Origin: Barthelona sp. PCE
Taxonomy: Eukaryota > Metamonada: BaSk clade
DNA: 64,000 nucleotides
Assembly (NCBI GenBank): GCA_040285745.1
Contig: JAUFOR010000003.1
Span: 992,001 to 1,056,000 of the forward strand
Direction: 5' to 3'
Part shown: piece after piece, positions 17,343 to 26,506 of the stretch
How the letters are laid out: each line of letters opens with the position of its first letter
How positions within the stretch are numbered: the first letter of the stretch is position 1
Program-made: the position numbers and the translations under genes
The notes under the pieces: generated by a model
The model's input: the letters and a program-made list of their open reading frames with translations, nothing else
Database searches by the model: none
What the model was told of the DNA's origin: nothing

Positions 17343-18506
17343 TCATCTCCTCGTTGGTTTTTCATCAAGGATAGGAACAAATTCGCCCAACTCCAAGTCG
17401 CTGATTGGTATATTGCCTCTTGTATGCGCTGTAGGATCGTTATTCGGCATAACAATGTTGAAAACGTCATTCAGAAGACTGTTTTTGAGCACGCGATCAG
17501 CTTGAGTGGTGCTCGACAACGAGGGAGAGGCGTTGACCTCAATCAACCATGGCTTTAGCTGATCGTCAATCATTACATCAAAACCATAGCACTCAAAACA
17601 ATGTTTATCGTTGCTGATCACGTTCTGCACAGACTTTAGTGAATGAATGATGATGAACTCAATTCGGTCAAAACAATTGGTAGTAGCCCGATATCCATAA
17701 ATCGCCTCAAGATGCAGTCTCAAATCCTCGACGCTCCACTTGCTCCCGTTAACTTCGTTATAGTTATCCGCATGCTTCTGAATCGCAATGTTCGATAGGT
17801 GGCGAACAGAATTTCCCAGCTCGCTCACATTGTTTGAGTACTTCTCAACACAGAATCGGCAGAACCCTTGCTTGTAGAGAAACGCACGGAGAGGACGATA
17901 CGACGTTACCAGTACATACAGCCTTAAGTCAAACTTACGTTCGGAAATTAGTAATGGGTTGTCAATATACTTTGAAATCAAATACGAATCTCGAGTTGAA
18001 ACTGTTGTGGCAGACGACCACTTCTGTGACCACTTCTGCAGTTGTGACATTTTAGAAACAATAAACACACCGGCGCCCTGAGCACGAGCTGGCGGCTTCA
18101 TAATCCATAAGGTACTGGGCTCTCTGCGGAAGTGTTCCTCAAACAGCGCCATCTCGTTTGGCAGGATGTATGTTGGCGGTATTAGGTCCAGAAGCGTGTA
18201 CTTACCAAATGCATCACGCATGCCGAGTGGATTATTCTCACGTTCCAACTCCTTTCTGTATCGTTTTATGTGACGCACCATCAAGTCCTTACGACACAGC
18301 GCATAGTTGTTGCTGAAATGATTGATAATCTGTCTGTCAGAGAAACGGAAGCGATTCTCTGGATGAAAAATACTTTTTGTTGAGCTAACTGTAGCCCAGT
18401 ATATGGACCATTCATCTCCTGTAGCGCGCTCAAGCCCCCTCGCCTCGAAATTCGATAAAATCGATTGTTTGTTGACATCACACTTGAAATATATTTGTTC
18501 GGTCAT
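17343..18506 (-). CDS. TTLL1: Tubulin polyglutamylase, TTLL1-like
   Basis: ATP-grasp enzyme that adds glutamate chains to tubulin tails, in the TTLL1-containing complex of basal bodies and axonemes. Blocks seen: TLWIMKPPARAQGAGVFI (ATP-grasp KP..GxG), YIDNPLLISERKFDLRLYVLVTSYRP, GFCRFCVEKYS, then CFECYGFDVMIDDQLKPWL and IEVNASPSL (Mg-binding E and N). The DDQLKPWLIEVNASPSL plus RVLKNSLLND segment is closest to TTLL1. Length 387 against about 420 for human TTLL1. It ends in TGA, one base from the convergent ZPR1 stop. Confidence 0.9.
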   Translation of the reverse strand: MTEQIYFKCDVNKQSILSNFEARGLERATGDEWSIYWATVSSTKSIFHPENRFRFSDRQIINHFSNNYALCRKDLMVRHIKRYRKELERENNPLGMRDAFGKYTLLDLIPPTYILPNEMALFEEHFRREPSTLWIMKPPARAQGAGVFIVSKMSQLQKWSQKWSSATTVSTRDSYLISKYIDNPLLISERKFDLRLYVLVTSYRPLRAFLYKQGFCRFCVEKYSNNVSELGNSVRHLSNIAIQKHADNYNEVNGSKWSVEDLRLHLEAIYGYRATTNCFDRIEFIIIHSLKSVQNVISNDKHCFECYGFDVMIDDQLKPWLIEVNASPSLSSTTQADRVLKNSLLNDVFNIVMPNNDPTAHTRGNIPISDLELGEFVPILDEKPTRR

Positions 18507-19046
18507 AATATGTAGTATAATTATGTAAAATGAAGCTCACCCAAGGTTTGATCGTGTTAGATATGCAAAAAATATGAAAAGGGTCGAAAAACGTTTACCA
18601 CCTTTGCAAAAACATTTTTAAAACAGTTTCACTTGAGTGCGACGAACCAGTTTGATATAGTTGTCTATTTTTAGTTCGGTTTATTGGAGTCTTATCCATA
18701 TAAATGCACATAAAAGCATGCAATTCATAAACCTTTAATAAGCAATAATATGGCATGCAAAATGCTATAAACTTCTCTTACCCTTCATTAATTGGTTCAA
18801 AATGTGTATTAATAGAGAGAAATTACATCGTGCTTTTTTTAAAGTAAAACTACACAAACACATTTATTAGTAACTTTAGTAATTATTCCATGAGCTCCAT
18901 AGGAAACTAAACAGTATAAAATACATTATCTGCATAAAGTTCCCAAAAAAATTTTTAACTTGCTATGCTCACAAAATTGTCAAATATGTAAACAATACTT
19001 ATATTACAGTTTGCTACTCTATTTAACAAAGCTTAAAAGCACAAAA
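18507..19046. other. Intergenic, 540 bp, AT-rich
   Basis: Divergent region between TTLL1 and a cyclin gene. AT-rich, with many ATG-poor frames full of stops. No RNA gene or repeat recognised. Confidence 0.5.
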
Positions 19047-19457
19047 ATGTGTCTTATCTCTCAAACAACCAAGATTCTAAAAAGGCTCATTTCTCCAACA
19101 TCTAGCACTCGTCCCCGCGTATCTATGGATATTAAATCCTGGATTAAATTCATTCTCAAGCGTGGTGATCTCCCTAAACCCTGCTTAATAGTCGCAATTT
19201 CCTATCTAAAACGTATTCAACAGACTTACCCTGAGTTCTATCTGGATATGGGCAACTTCCATCTTCTGTTCCTCACAGCCTGTATTGTTGCTAGCAACTT
19301 TGTTGAGGATAGATGCTATGATATAAAGTCTTGGAGTTACATCTCACAATACTTCACTCATCACGCTGTTAAAACTGCGCATTTGGAGATGTTGAACCTT
19401 CTTGATTGGAACGCATACATCGACGAGGCTAGTTACAATGCCTTGGTTCAAGAATAA
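19047..19457 (+). CDS. PHO80/CycP-type cyclin, 136 aa
   Basis: A compact cyclin of the PHO80/Pcl/cyclin-Y-U group. Seen are SWIKFILKRGDLPKPCLIV followed by AISYLKRI (family: YLxRI), then LLFLTACIVASNFVEDRCYD (the family tACllvAsKxxdD block, but with N in place of the Cdk-contacting K). It ends in the HLEMLNLLDWNAYIDEASYN helix (family: LExxFLxxLdfxLxVsxxeY). It would bind and direct a Cdk5/Pho85-type kinase. The ATG at 19047 starts just before the domain. Confidence 0.8.
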   Translation: MCLISQTTKILKRLISPTSSTRPRVSMDIKSWIKFILKRGDLPKPCLIVAISYLKRIQQTYPEFYLDMGNFHLLFLTACIVASNFVEDRCYDIKSWSYISQYFTHHAVKTAHLEMLNLLDWNAYIDEASYNALVQE

Positions 19458-19608
19458 ATATACTTTCCAACTTACAGGTTTGCTAAAATTTCTATTTCCA
19501 GTATATATTACCTAATAACGGGACAGTAAACACACAATAAACAATATAAATACTCAATAAACATCGAATAACTATCTGAACCTGCTTTATCAAAAATTTT
19601 TCCTTTTC

Positions 19609-21438
19609 ATGATCAAAGTGGAAGTAAGTGATATCCCTGGTTTTGGTGATGCAGAAATAAGCTTTGAAGACGGGGGATTGTTTATTTCGCAACAATGTGG
19701 ACGTATTCCTCAATTTTTCGATGTTGATACTCATTTAGAAGAAGTTCTTGCGGGCCTGAGTAGAGCTTCGCACGTTCCTAAGCATAAATTTGGTGGACGT
19801 GTTTGGGAAAGACTGTGGTGCTGTCCAACAGATCATATGCATTATGTCACAGTCAGTTCCATGTTTCTGACAAATCCATCATTCGTTCTTTTCGATGTTT
19901 TGGGTTCAGATATACAGTATTCTGGCATTATTGATATTAAGGGGAACATTTTTAAGCACGATACCATCTTCATGATCGATAGTGAAACGATTGCTAAACA
20001 GAATGAGAGCGAAACATACTCGCTGTGGAAACGTGTTGATGGTAAGTTTGTGTGCAAGTCACGAGCGATGCATTTCGACCCTAATAAGCATTCGGGGTTT
20101 CTTGGGCAACAGTTTTGCTACGAACATAGGTATTATGGTGCTTGTCTTGACAACTTTGACAATGTTGGAACAGACGATAGCGATGGTATATATGACTACT
20201 TCGAGCTAGAGGTTAACATGTACATTTGCAAAAGAGCTGAGTGTGCTATTATGTGTATACCTGAGGAAAAAAAAGTTGATGTCTTTTACGTTCGTAAACA
20301 CTTCCCAGGATTCGAACCCTTTGTATACCACATCTCGGATGATTTCCCTCTGTTCAGTAGTGAATTGTTTGACATGAGCACTGTTGAGTTCTGGGCTATA
20401 AATACCTTTGAAAAGACCTTGGTGGTTGAGGCATGCCTTACATGTAACACATTACCATCGTTCGTTGTGTTTAAAGGGGGCGAAATGCGTGTCATCAACT
20501 TAGGTTTTAATTCAAGAGGTCTGAATCTCCCACGTACTGTTTTCACCCCCAAATTCAATAATCTCCACCTCCTCCCCTTTGCATTTACCTTTAGGAGGAA
20601 CGCTTTGTGTACTATGGACACGGGGGACCTTATAAAGAAGCAGCTTTTCGCGATTCCGTGTTTGTCTAGGTTTTCTTTCATTTCGCAGTTGGGTATTGGT
20701 TTTAAGACAGCAGACAACTTTATTTTTATTAATATCCCTGGGAACACAGTGTGGTATTATAAGAGACAGCAGATGGGATTCAGGAAGGACGACATGTCTT
20801 TTTCGTGCAACTTGCTCAAAATTGCCAACACTGATATACTTGCTGGAAAGACTAAAAATCGATTTATATGCTTCCAAAGTACGTCACCGCGTGTCAGTGA
20901 GCGCATAGAACTGCATCCAACGGGAATTTTGCGCCGTGAAGCGTTTTTGATTGATAGTGAATTCATTATTTGTGATGTGGGGGAAAAAAGAACCATCATC
21001 CATCTTTCAAACGAAGAATCCTGTGAGATTGAGCATGATATTTGTTTAGAAACAGATATATTGATGGATGAGTCCAATCTTTGCTTGCGTTTCAGCAACG
21101 TTGTTGTTCGTGTATCAGGAAACTGTGTGATCACAACTCCTGATTTGTCCGGTAAACAGGGTGCATTCCTGGGATTCCTGTCAGAACAGCTTCACCTGTT
21201 TTCAAAAGGAATTTTTCACGTTGATGGAAATGCTGTAGCACGTTTTAACCAAGACGCAACATTATCAAATACATATTTCTGTAATTGTACTCTAGTACTA
21301 ACTAGCATTGATCATGCTACAGTTACACAACATAAATATTTGCTGTCGGAAGACAGTGCTGATGTCAGAGTCCATGTGTTTAATATGGATGAGTGGCTTA
21401 CTACAGCCAAGTACCTACCGCTATTTTCAATGACTTGA
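19609..21438 (+). CDS. Large lineage-specific protein, 609 aa
   Basis: Not recognised. It has no signal peptide or TM, and is dominated by short hydrophobic/aromatic strands separated by acidic turns (FVLFDVLGSDIQYSGIIDIKG, FIFINIPGNTVWYYKR), which suggests an all-beta, possibly beta-propeller, protein. It is rich in Phe and Cys. It is the first of three same-strand proteins of similar size and composition (24550, 26507). The shared style suggests a fast-evolving family, but I cannot align clear motifs among them. It ends in TGA. Confidence 0.7.
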   Translation: MIKVEVSDIPGFGDAEISFEDGGLFISQQCGRIPQFFDVDTHLEEVLAGLSRASHVPKHKFGGRVWERLWCCPTDHMHYVTVSSMFLTNPSFVLFDVLGSDIQYSGIIDIKGNIFKHDTIFMIDSETIAKQNESETYSLWKRVDGKFVCKSRAMHFDPNKHSGFLGQQFCYEHRYYGACLDNFDNVGTDDSDGIYDYFELEVNMYICKRAECAIMCIPEEKKVDVFYVRKHFPGFEPFVYHISDDFPLFSSELFDMSTVEFWAINTFEKTLVVEACLTCNTLPSFVVFKGGEMRVINLGFNSRGLNLPRTVFTPKFNNLHLLPFAFTFRRNALCTMDTGDLIKKQLFAIPCLSRFSFISQLGIGFKTADNFIFINIPGNTVWYYKRQQMGFRKDDMSFSCNLLKIANTDILAGKTKNRFICFQSTSPRVSERIELHPTGILRREAFLIDSEFIICDVGEKRTIIHLSNEESCEIEHDICLETDILMDESNLCLRFSNVVVRVSGNCVITTPDLSGKQGAFLGFLSEQLHLFSKGIFHVDGNAVARFNQDATLSNTYFCNCTLVLTSIDHATVTQHKYLLSEDSADVRVHVFNMDEWLTTAKYLPLFSMT

Positions 21439-21606
21439 TCATTTTTTGAAGTGAAAAATTGCAGTATTGTAAATAAGAAGGAACCTTAAAATTGAAATAC
21501 ACCCGCATACGTTCTATTCCATTCTCTGTTCAAAATCAAGTAACGTGCTATTTCGTAGTAGTAAATCTATCGTACATTCCGGATTTCGTTTTTTTACTAT
21601 TTTTTA

Positions 21607-21737
21607 GGGGGTGGGATCTCAATTACCCGACCTCGATCTTAGGAACTTATTTACGCCATCCAACTAGATATCTGTCAGTAAACATGCATGGATCCGAGTG
21701 AACTCAGCCCTTGTGAAGTCACTTATGGGGTGGGATC
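21607..21737. repeat. Pair of GGGGTGGGATC copies, 119 bp apart
   Basis: The same 11-mer occurs at 21608-21618 and 21727-21737 in the same orientation, in the spacer downstream of the 609-aa gene. The stretch between is unusually GC-balanced for a spacer here. Meaning unknown; it could be part of an unrecognised RNA gene or chance. Confidence 0.3.
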
Positions 21738-21740
21738 AAG

Positions 21741-22250
21741 TCACAGAGTAATAGTAGGTTGGTAGATATATGAGGGTGTAGCCTGTGTTGGGTTGTAATA
21801 TGGGGCAGGAGCTACTGGTTCAATGGAATTAAAAGATGGTTGAACAACATTAAATGCCTGTTCCATATGATGTTGAGGTTCTGTATTATGTTCAGGAGCA
21901 GTTGTCACTACAGGAATAGCAGCTACTGCAGGTGTGGGACGAGGGGCATTGACGAAAGGAGATGTATTCGTCCCATCACAAACAACAGAAACATGATCAC
22001 GACGAACTTGAGCTTCAGCACTAGTCTTCTTCAAGTAGCAAACTAAAAAAACAACAAGAAGTATGCAAAAAACAGCATAGCTGCCCCTGATATGTTTGGG
22101 TATAAAGGCCAATGCCGATATACAAACATAAATCAAACATCCAACGCAACAGTTGAACTTTTTACGATGAGCTGTGGCTGCTTCGCGGCGTCTTATGTTC
22201 TCAGGATCTGATTCATTACTGGTTTGAGATATTTGAGCTTTTCCCACCAT
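21741..22250 (-). CDS. Two-TM membrane protein with proline-rich tail
   Basis: 169 residues. A short polar N-terminus (1-32, basic end RRREAATAHRKK) leads to two closely spaced hydrophobic helices, about 36-52 (VGCLIYVCISALAFI) and 58-74 (YAVFCILLVVFLVCYL). An 85-residue cytosolic tail follows, rich in Pro, Ala, Thr and Tyr and ending in PAPYYNPTQATPSYIYQ. Such Pro/Tyr tails often bind WW/SH3 domains or trafficking adaptors. Function unknown. Confidence 0.6.
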   Translation of the reverse strand: MVGKAQISQTSNESDPENIRRREAATAHRKKFNCCVGCLIYVCISALAFIPKHIRGSYAVFCILLVVFLVCYLKKTSAEAQVRRDHVSVVCDGTNTSPFVNAPRPTPAVAAIPVVTTAPEHNTEPQHHMEQAFNVVQPSFNSIEPVAPAPYYNPTQATPSYIYQPTITL

Positions 22251-23591
22251 TTGAAATAGGAAAGGTATTGTAAAACAACTTGTGATGTTATTCTTTTCTC
22301 GTTACTTAGCTTTTGCTGAAATTTTAACAGCGTGTAAGGTGATCAATGAAAGCTAAAATCGTCTTTTTTTCTAGATTCTGAAATTTTTTTTCTTTCCAGA
22401 ATCAAGGTTTTATTCAATTAATGTTTAATGATATCCATATGAATCCTTAAAAAAGCAACTTTTGGATTTTTAAAAGATAGTTTAGATAGTGTATCTTCTT
22501 TCATCTCCCTTTCGGTAGTATGAATGTATCGAATCAAAGAAAAGGTAGTAAATGTCGCTTAGGCCAACTTTTTAGTAGTATTAGAACTGTATGATTCACC
22601 ATAGTTCCTTCCCTTATTTGCAGCGGTAGTAAAGCCTGAAACTTTGATGATTTACAGAGATCTAAGTTTGGGTATGGCGGTTGCTTAGTTCACTTATATC
22701 AAGGTTACCTATTTTCTTTTGTATATTTTATACCTATTTATTAGTATCGAGGGACTTTAGCACACCGACCCCGGTGATTCAACCCTGCTTCGTGTTCCAT
22801 TCTCTAATTGTTCATCAATCTGATCTTGATCGGTTGCATGAATTGTTAATACGCAAGAAATTGATTGTTTCATCATGTTTATACTTTGTATTTAAACCAT
22901 TTCTAGTTGGTTTTCATTTGGTCCCGTTTTTTCTCCATGTTCGAGGCAGTAAAAAACTAATCTGTACTTAAAATTTCGAATGAGTCTTTTTGCCAGTTTT
23001 CTGAATTCCACTTTTGATAGTTTCCTCCACACTTCATGGCTCGCTTTTTTATAAGAGAAGTAAGTTATTTGAGATATCTGCACCTTTAAAGATTGTATGT
23101 AAGAAAGAAATTGTTTGAATTAGAAGTAACATCAAAAGCTAAAACTTCATTTAATCAATTTTGTTAATGTATTCAATGTCAAACTCATGTATCCGACCAC
23201 ATGAATGACATTAAATGAATAAGTAATGTTTCCACACAAAAATGTTTGTTGAGACTTTTACTTCTTATTGGTCATGTTGTGATTGTTATTTTGGATTGGA
23301 AAGGTTTTAGATGTGTTGGTGGTGGTGATGGATATCAAGATTGTATTCGCCAAACGGCCGGTATTGTATGTAGTGTTGTAATCTTGGAAAATGGTAGTTC
23401 AAAATCGTTCAAAGAAAGAAAGAGAGGAAGCTGTTTGTAACATCAAATTAAGAAGAAGTGTGGAAAGACGTCAAAAAAAAAATGACTTTGACTTTATTTA
23501 CTACGCGAGTTCACTCTATCTAATCCATGCATGTTTGTAAAAGGAGAAATCCGGAATTCATTATTCAACAAAAAAAGTGCATGCAAAAAAG
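22251..23591. other. Long AT-rich intergenic region
   Basis: About 1.3 kb without a convincing protein gene. Open frames at 22681-22971 and 23246-23440 lack family resemblance and, in the second case, an ATG. GGTAGTA-type heptamers recur between about 22515 and 22630. This is a tRNA-bearing island, so further unrecognised Pol III or structural RNAs are possible. Confidence 0.4.
23585..23590 (-). terminator. Pol III T-run after tRNA-Asn
   Basis: Six T (minus strand) starting two bases after the tRNA-Asn discriminator base, the standard RNA polymerase III terminator. Confidence 0.85.
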
Positions 23592-23664
23592 CGCCTGGGT
23601 GAGGACTTGAACCTCAGACCTTCTGATTAACAGTCAGATGCTCTACCGACTAAGCTACCCGGGC
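23592..23664 (-). tRNA. tRNA-Asn (GTT)
   Basis: 73-nt cloverleaf: acceptor GCCCGGG/CCCAGGC with one C-A mismatch, D-arm GCTT...GAGC, anticodon stem TCTGA/TCAGA around loop CTGTTAA giving anticodon GTT. T-arm is TGAGG TTCAAGT CCTCA, discriminator G. No intron. B-box GGTTCAAGTCC is present, with a T-run following. Confidence 0.95.
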
Positions 23665-23736
23665 CACTGATTTCGGAAATGTGTTATAAATTATTAATAT
23701 TGTGTCTTTTATTACTCATTGCAATTTTAATACTAT

Positions 23737-23741
23737 AAAAA
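23737..23741 (-). terminator. Pol III T-run after tRNA-Ser(AGA)
   Basis: Five T on the minus strand directly after the discriminator base of tRNA-Ser. Confidence 0.8.
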
Positions 23742-23822
23742 CGCATGTACTAGGATTTGAACCTAGGAGCCCGGAGGCACACGCTTTCTAGGCGCACCGA
23801 ATAACCGCTATCGCATACATGC
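23742..23822 (-). tRNA. tRNA-Ser (AGA)
   Basis: 81-nt class II tRNA. Acceptor GCATGTA/TACATGC pairs perfectly, D-stem CGA/TCG. Anticodon stem TGCGC/GCGTG holds loop CTAGAAA (anticodon AGA). The long variable arm has stem GCC/GGC with a TCCG loop. T-arm CTAGG TTCAAAT CCTAG, discriminator G. No intron. Confidence 0.95.
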
Positions 23823-24549
23823 TATTCGGAAATAAACAAATAAAATATGTGATTATCTTTTTTAACTTAGGAAAAAGTAAGTAGGTCATAGAGGTATAAA
23901 TAGCTTATATTCAAGTTCATTAGATGATTTTCAATATTGTAATTTTTCTTAAAAGTGTATACTACAATTGTATGAAATTTTAAATTTTTTTATCTTCATT
24001 TTTATATTTTTTCCATTATTAAAATATAAAATAGACTATAAAATTATTTAATAAAGCAAAATTAAGTGTTAAAATAATAAAATAAAGTGTTTTATAGTTT
24101 CTAAAAGTTTCTTATTAGCTTTAAATTAAAAATTTTTTGAATGTATGATAAAAAACAACCAATAATATCTATAATGCAACATATTTAATGCAACATATGT
24201 GAAAATATGCTCTCAATAAAAACCTGCGTTAAAAATTGAGCTTTTTTAGTTTCTGCAATAATAATATTTTTACAGTACTTTACATTCTTAAAAATATAAC
24301 ACAAAACACCCATTACTATTAAAATATTGGTTTTAGCATCTTATATATTTATATATATGTAAAATCCTATATATGCATCTATGAATATGAATATCCATAT
24401 CATTGTGTTGTAAATTATTATATTTAAAGAAAACACCAAAGGATCTGCATGCATTATTGAACTACTATTTGCTACAATATTTCTTACCTTGTTTTATTAT
24501 TTTTTTATTTGTTTCTTGCAATTTAGGCCAGATTCAAGTTGATACAAAA
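23823..24549. other. Very AT-rich spacer
   Basis: Among the most AT-rich stretches of the window, dominated by A/T runs. The frame leading into the gene at 24550 stays open back to about 24403 but has no ATG. An ATTTAG at 24521-24526 could be a 3' splice site, but I find no matching GTAT-type donor with an upstream ATG. Confidence 0.45.
24172..24198 (+). repeat. Tandem 13-bp repeat
   Basis: TAATGCAACATAT occurs twice, at 24172-24184 and 24186-24198, separated by a single T. Likely a small slippage duplication in the AT-rich spacer. Confidence 0.6.
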
Positions 24550-26409
24550 ATGAGAAACGAGTATATTTATCAAAGGGACGCACATCACGATTATCCAGAT
24601 TCAGCATGTTGTATAGTTAGTGAGACACTTATGATTGTCAACCCATTTGATAAATCACTTCCTGGGATCCACTGTAACTATTTTTTGAAGGGAATTAGAT
24701 CAGTGGCTCAGCCAGAGGTCGAAGTGTTTAATCGATGCTGTCTTAACAAAGAAACATATAATTCATGTTTTTGGGCTTCAACAAAGGAAGGTTGTACCAT
24801 TCCACCACCTCAAGATGGTAATAGATGGCGTTTAACATTTTATTTTTTTCAGTTTCCATCATTTAATCGGTTTTCCGAAATTAAGCTGGGTTTTCCTAAT
24901 GAAGAAGTATTTGCTTTGTCTCCACATGCCTTCTTATTTGTTCATTTTGGTCAGAAAAGCCTAATTAGGCGAGACTATTCTGATGATTATTCATCATACG
25001 AAGACTTCGCATTAGTCATTGCCGATGATTATCATGGATGTGATCTATGGCTTGTTTCAGGTGCTTCTGATCCTTTGTTTCCAGGGGGTGTATGTATGAA
25101 GTCGGGAATTTATTTTTTTGAGAATGATCGATTTTTTCCAGCCGATAACATATATGGTGGCTTTGATAATTTATCAGGGGCAATTATTGGAATGGGTTCA
25201 ACAATGTATGCTGTTTTTCAAGACTCACTATTTGAGCTTCCAATAATTATTGATGAATATATTTCAGGAGCACATTTTTTTGCTTTTGGTATTTCCAGTA
25301 CCTTCACCCATTTTGTTTTGGGATATCGGGGGAAATACATTACCGAACAGGGTACAGTGCCTATGGATCACAGGTTTCCTTATCGTGGATGGACACTTGC
25401 CGAGACTTTTGACTACACATCGGATTATTGTTATGGTTCCAGGATATTTGCAATTAAGAGGGACATGATCAGGGACTACGTTCCAATCGATCGAAGTAAT
25501 GTGTTACTGAGAGCTTATCTTGTTCCTAAGGCTATTAAAGTGTTAGATGAAAATACGCTTTTTGTTAAAGGAAGCGATTTTCCAGTCATTTTCTTTCTAG
25601 ATAGACATGAAATATGGACTGTACCTATTGTTTATGGTCAGGATGTTGATGTGAGTATAGATAGCATGCAGGATTTTTCAGGAATGAATCCAATTAGTTT
25701 TAAGGTTCATAACGGTAAGTATGCAGCTATTGTAACGTTGGAGGACGGATCGGCATCTGAGCAAGTGTTTGAGACGGGTGTTTCGAAGTCACATTTAAGC
25801 TCTAAAGATTACTTTTTGTTGCATGAAATCGATACAATATATATTAATTGCGTTCCTTTCCGTCCACAGTTCAGGTTTTCCAGTCCTTGTATTGTTAAAG
25901 ATAAGTTGTTTGTGCGTCTGTTGGATGCATTTAACACTTACGTCTACAGAATTGTTGATAATGTACCTCAATTTATCGCCAGAATTGAAGGATGGTACCA
26001 ATTCTCACAGTACAGTGATCGTGTTGGCGTCCGAACAGACCATATAGGATCTGGTATTGCTCTCTTCGATGATAACTATGCGATTCTTACTTTCGTCCGT
26101 TTAGCCCATAATATGTTGAACTTATGTGGTGACTGCACTGTGTATAATCGACACAGTACAGCAAATCATATCGATTTTGAAGCTAAGGATGTTACAAAAC
26201 ATACGTTTACATGTTATAATGAAATGACGGGTTATAACAATGTGGTATATCGATGTAGCTATGAGGATAATCTGAGAGGAAGAGTTTCCATCACAAGAAG
26301 AGATTTGATAAGAATGGAGGAACGAACGGAGGTTGTTGACTTTATTGACTTTGCTTGTAGTAGCAAAATTATTCATTTTGAAGGTACAAACCCACTTCCT
26401 GAGGATTGA
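24550..26409 (+). CDS. Large lineage-specific protein, 619 aa
   Basis: Not recognised. Mainly beta-like sequence rich in Phe, Tyr, Asp and Gly (HAFLFVHFGQKS, FALVIADDYHGCDLW, TLFVKGSDFPVIFFLD), with many Cys but no clear domain motif. In the frame upstream of the ATG lies a hydrophobic stretch (about 24470-24525) that could serve as a signal sequence if translation began further upstream or on a spliced exon; no ATG supports this. Second of three similar-sized genes in tandem, and like its neighbour possibly a propeller. It ends in TGA. Confidence 0.65.
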   Translation: MRNEYIYQRDAHHDYPDSACCIVSETLMIVNPFDKSLPGIHCNYFLKGIRSVAQPEVEVFNRCCLNKETYNSCFWASTKEGCTIPPPQDGNRWRLTFYFFQFPSFNRFSEIKLGFPNEEVFALSPHAFLFVHFGQKSLIRRDYSDDYSSYEDFALVIADDYHGCDLWLVSGASDPLFPGGVCMKSGIYFFENDRFFPADNIYGGFDNLSGAIIGMGSTMYAVFQDSLFELPIIIDEYISGAHFFAFGISSTFTHFVLGYRGKYITEQGTVPMDHRFPYRGWTLAETFDYTSDYCYGSRIFAIKRDMIRDYVPIDRSNVLLRAYLVPKAIKVLDENTLFVKGSDFPVIFFLDRHEIWTVPIVYGQDVDVSIDSMQDFSGMNPISFKVHNGKYAAIVTLEDGSASEQVFETGVSKSHLSSKDYFLLHEIDTIYINCVPFRPQFRFSSPCIVKDKLFVRLLDAFNTYVYRIVDNVPQFIARIEGWYQFSQYSDRVGVRTDHIGSGIALFDDNYAILTFVRLAHNMLNLCGDCTVYNRHSTANHIDFEAKDVTKHTFTCYNEMTGYNNVVYRCSYEDNLRGRVSITRRDLIRMEERTEVVDFIDFACSSKIIHFEGTNPLPED

Positions 26410-26506
26410 TTAGTGTCATTCAGATTGATAATTGATGGGAAATAAATTTTGTTGTGATTGTAATTATTTCACTCTCAACGAATTTAGATAACGAGAGTTT
26501 GACAAT

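Noticed and set aside
22515-22635. Recurring GGTAGTA heptamers
   Set aside because: Irregular spacing and imperfect copies; too short to call a repeat array.
22780-22830. tRNA-like T-arm (GGTGATTCAACCC)
   Set aside because: The loop does not match TTCRANNC and no acceptor or anticodon stems can be built around it.
23246-23440. 64-codon open frame between the 169-aa gene and tRNA-Asn
   Set aside because: No ATG start and no recognisable domain; surrounded by AT-rich non-coding sequence.
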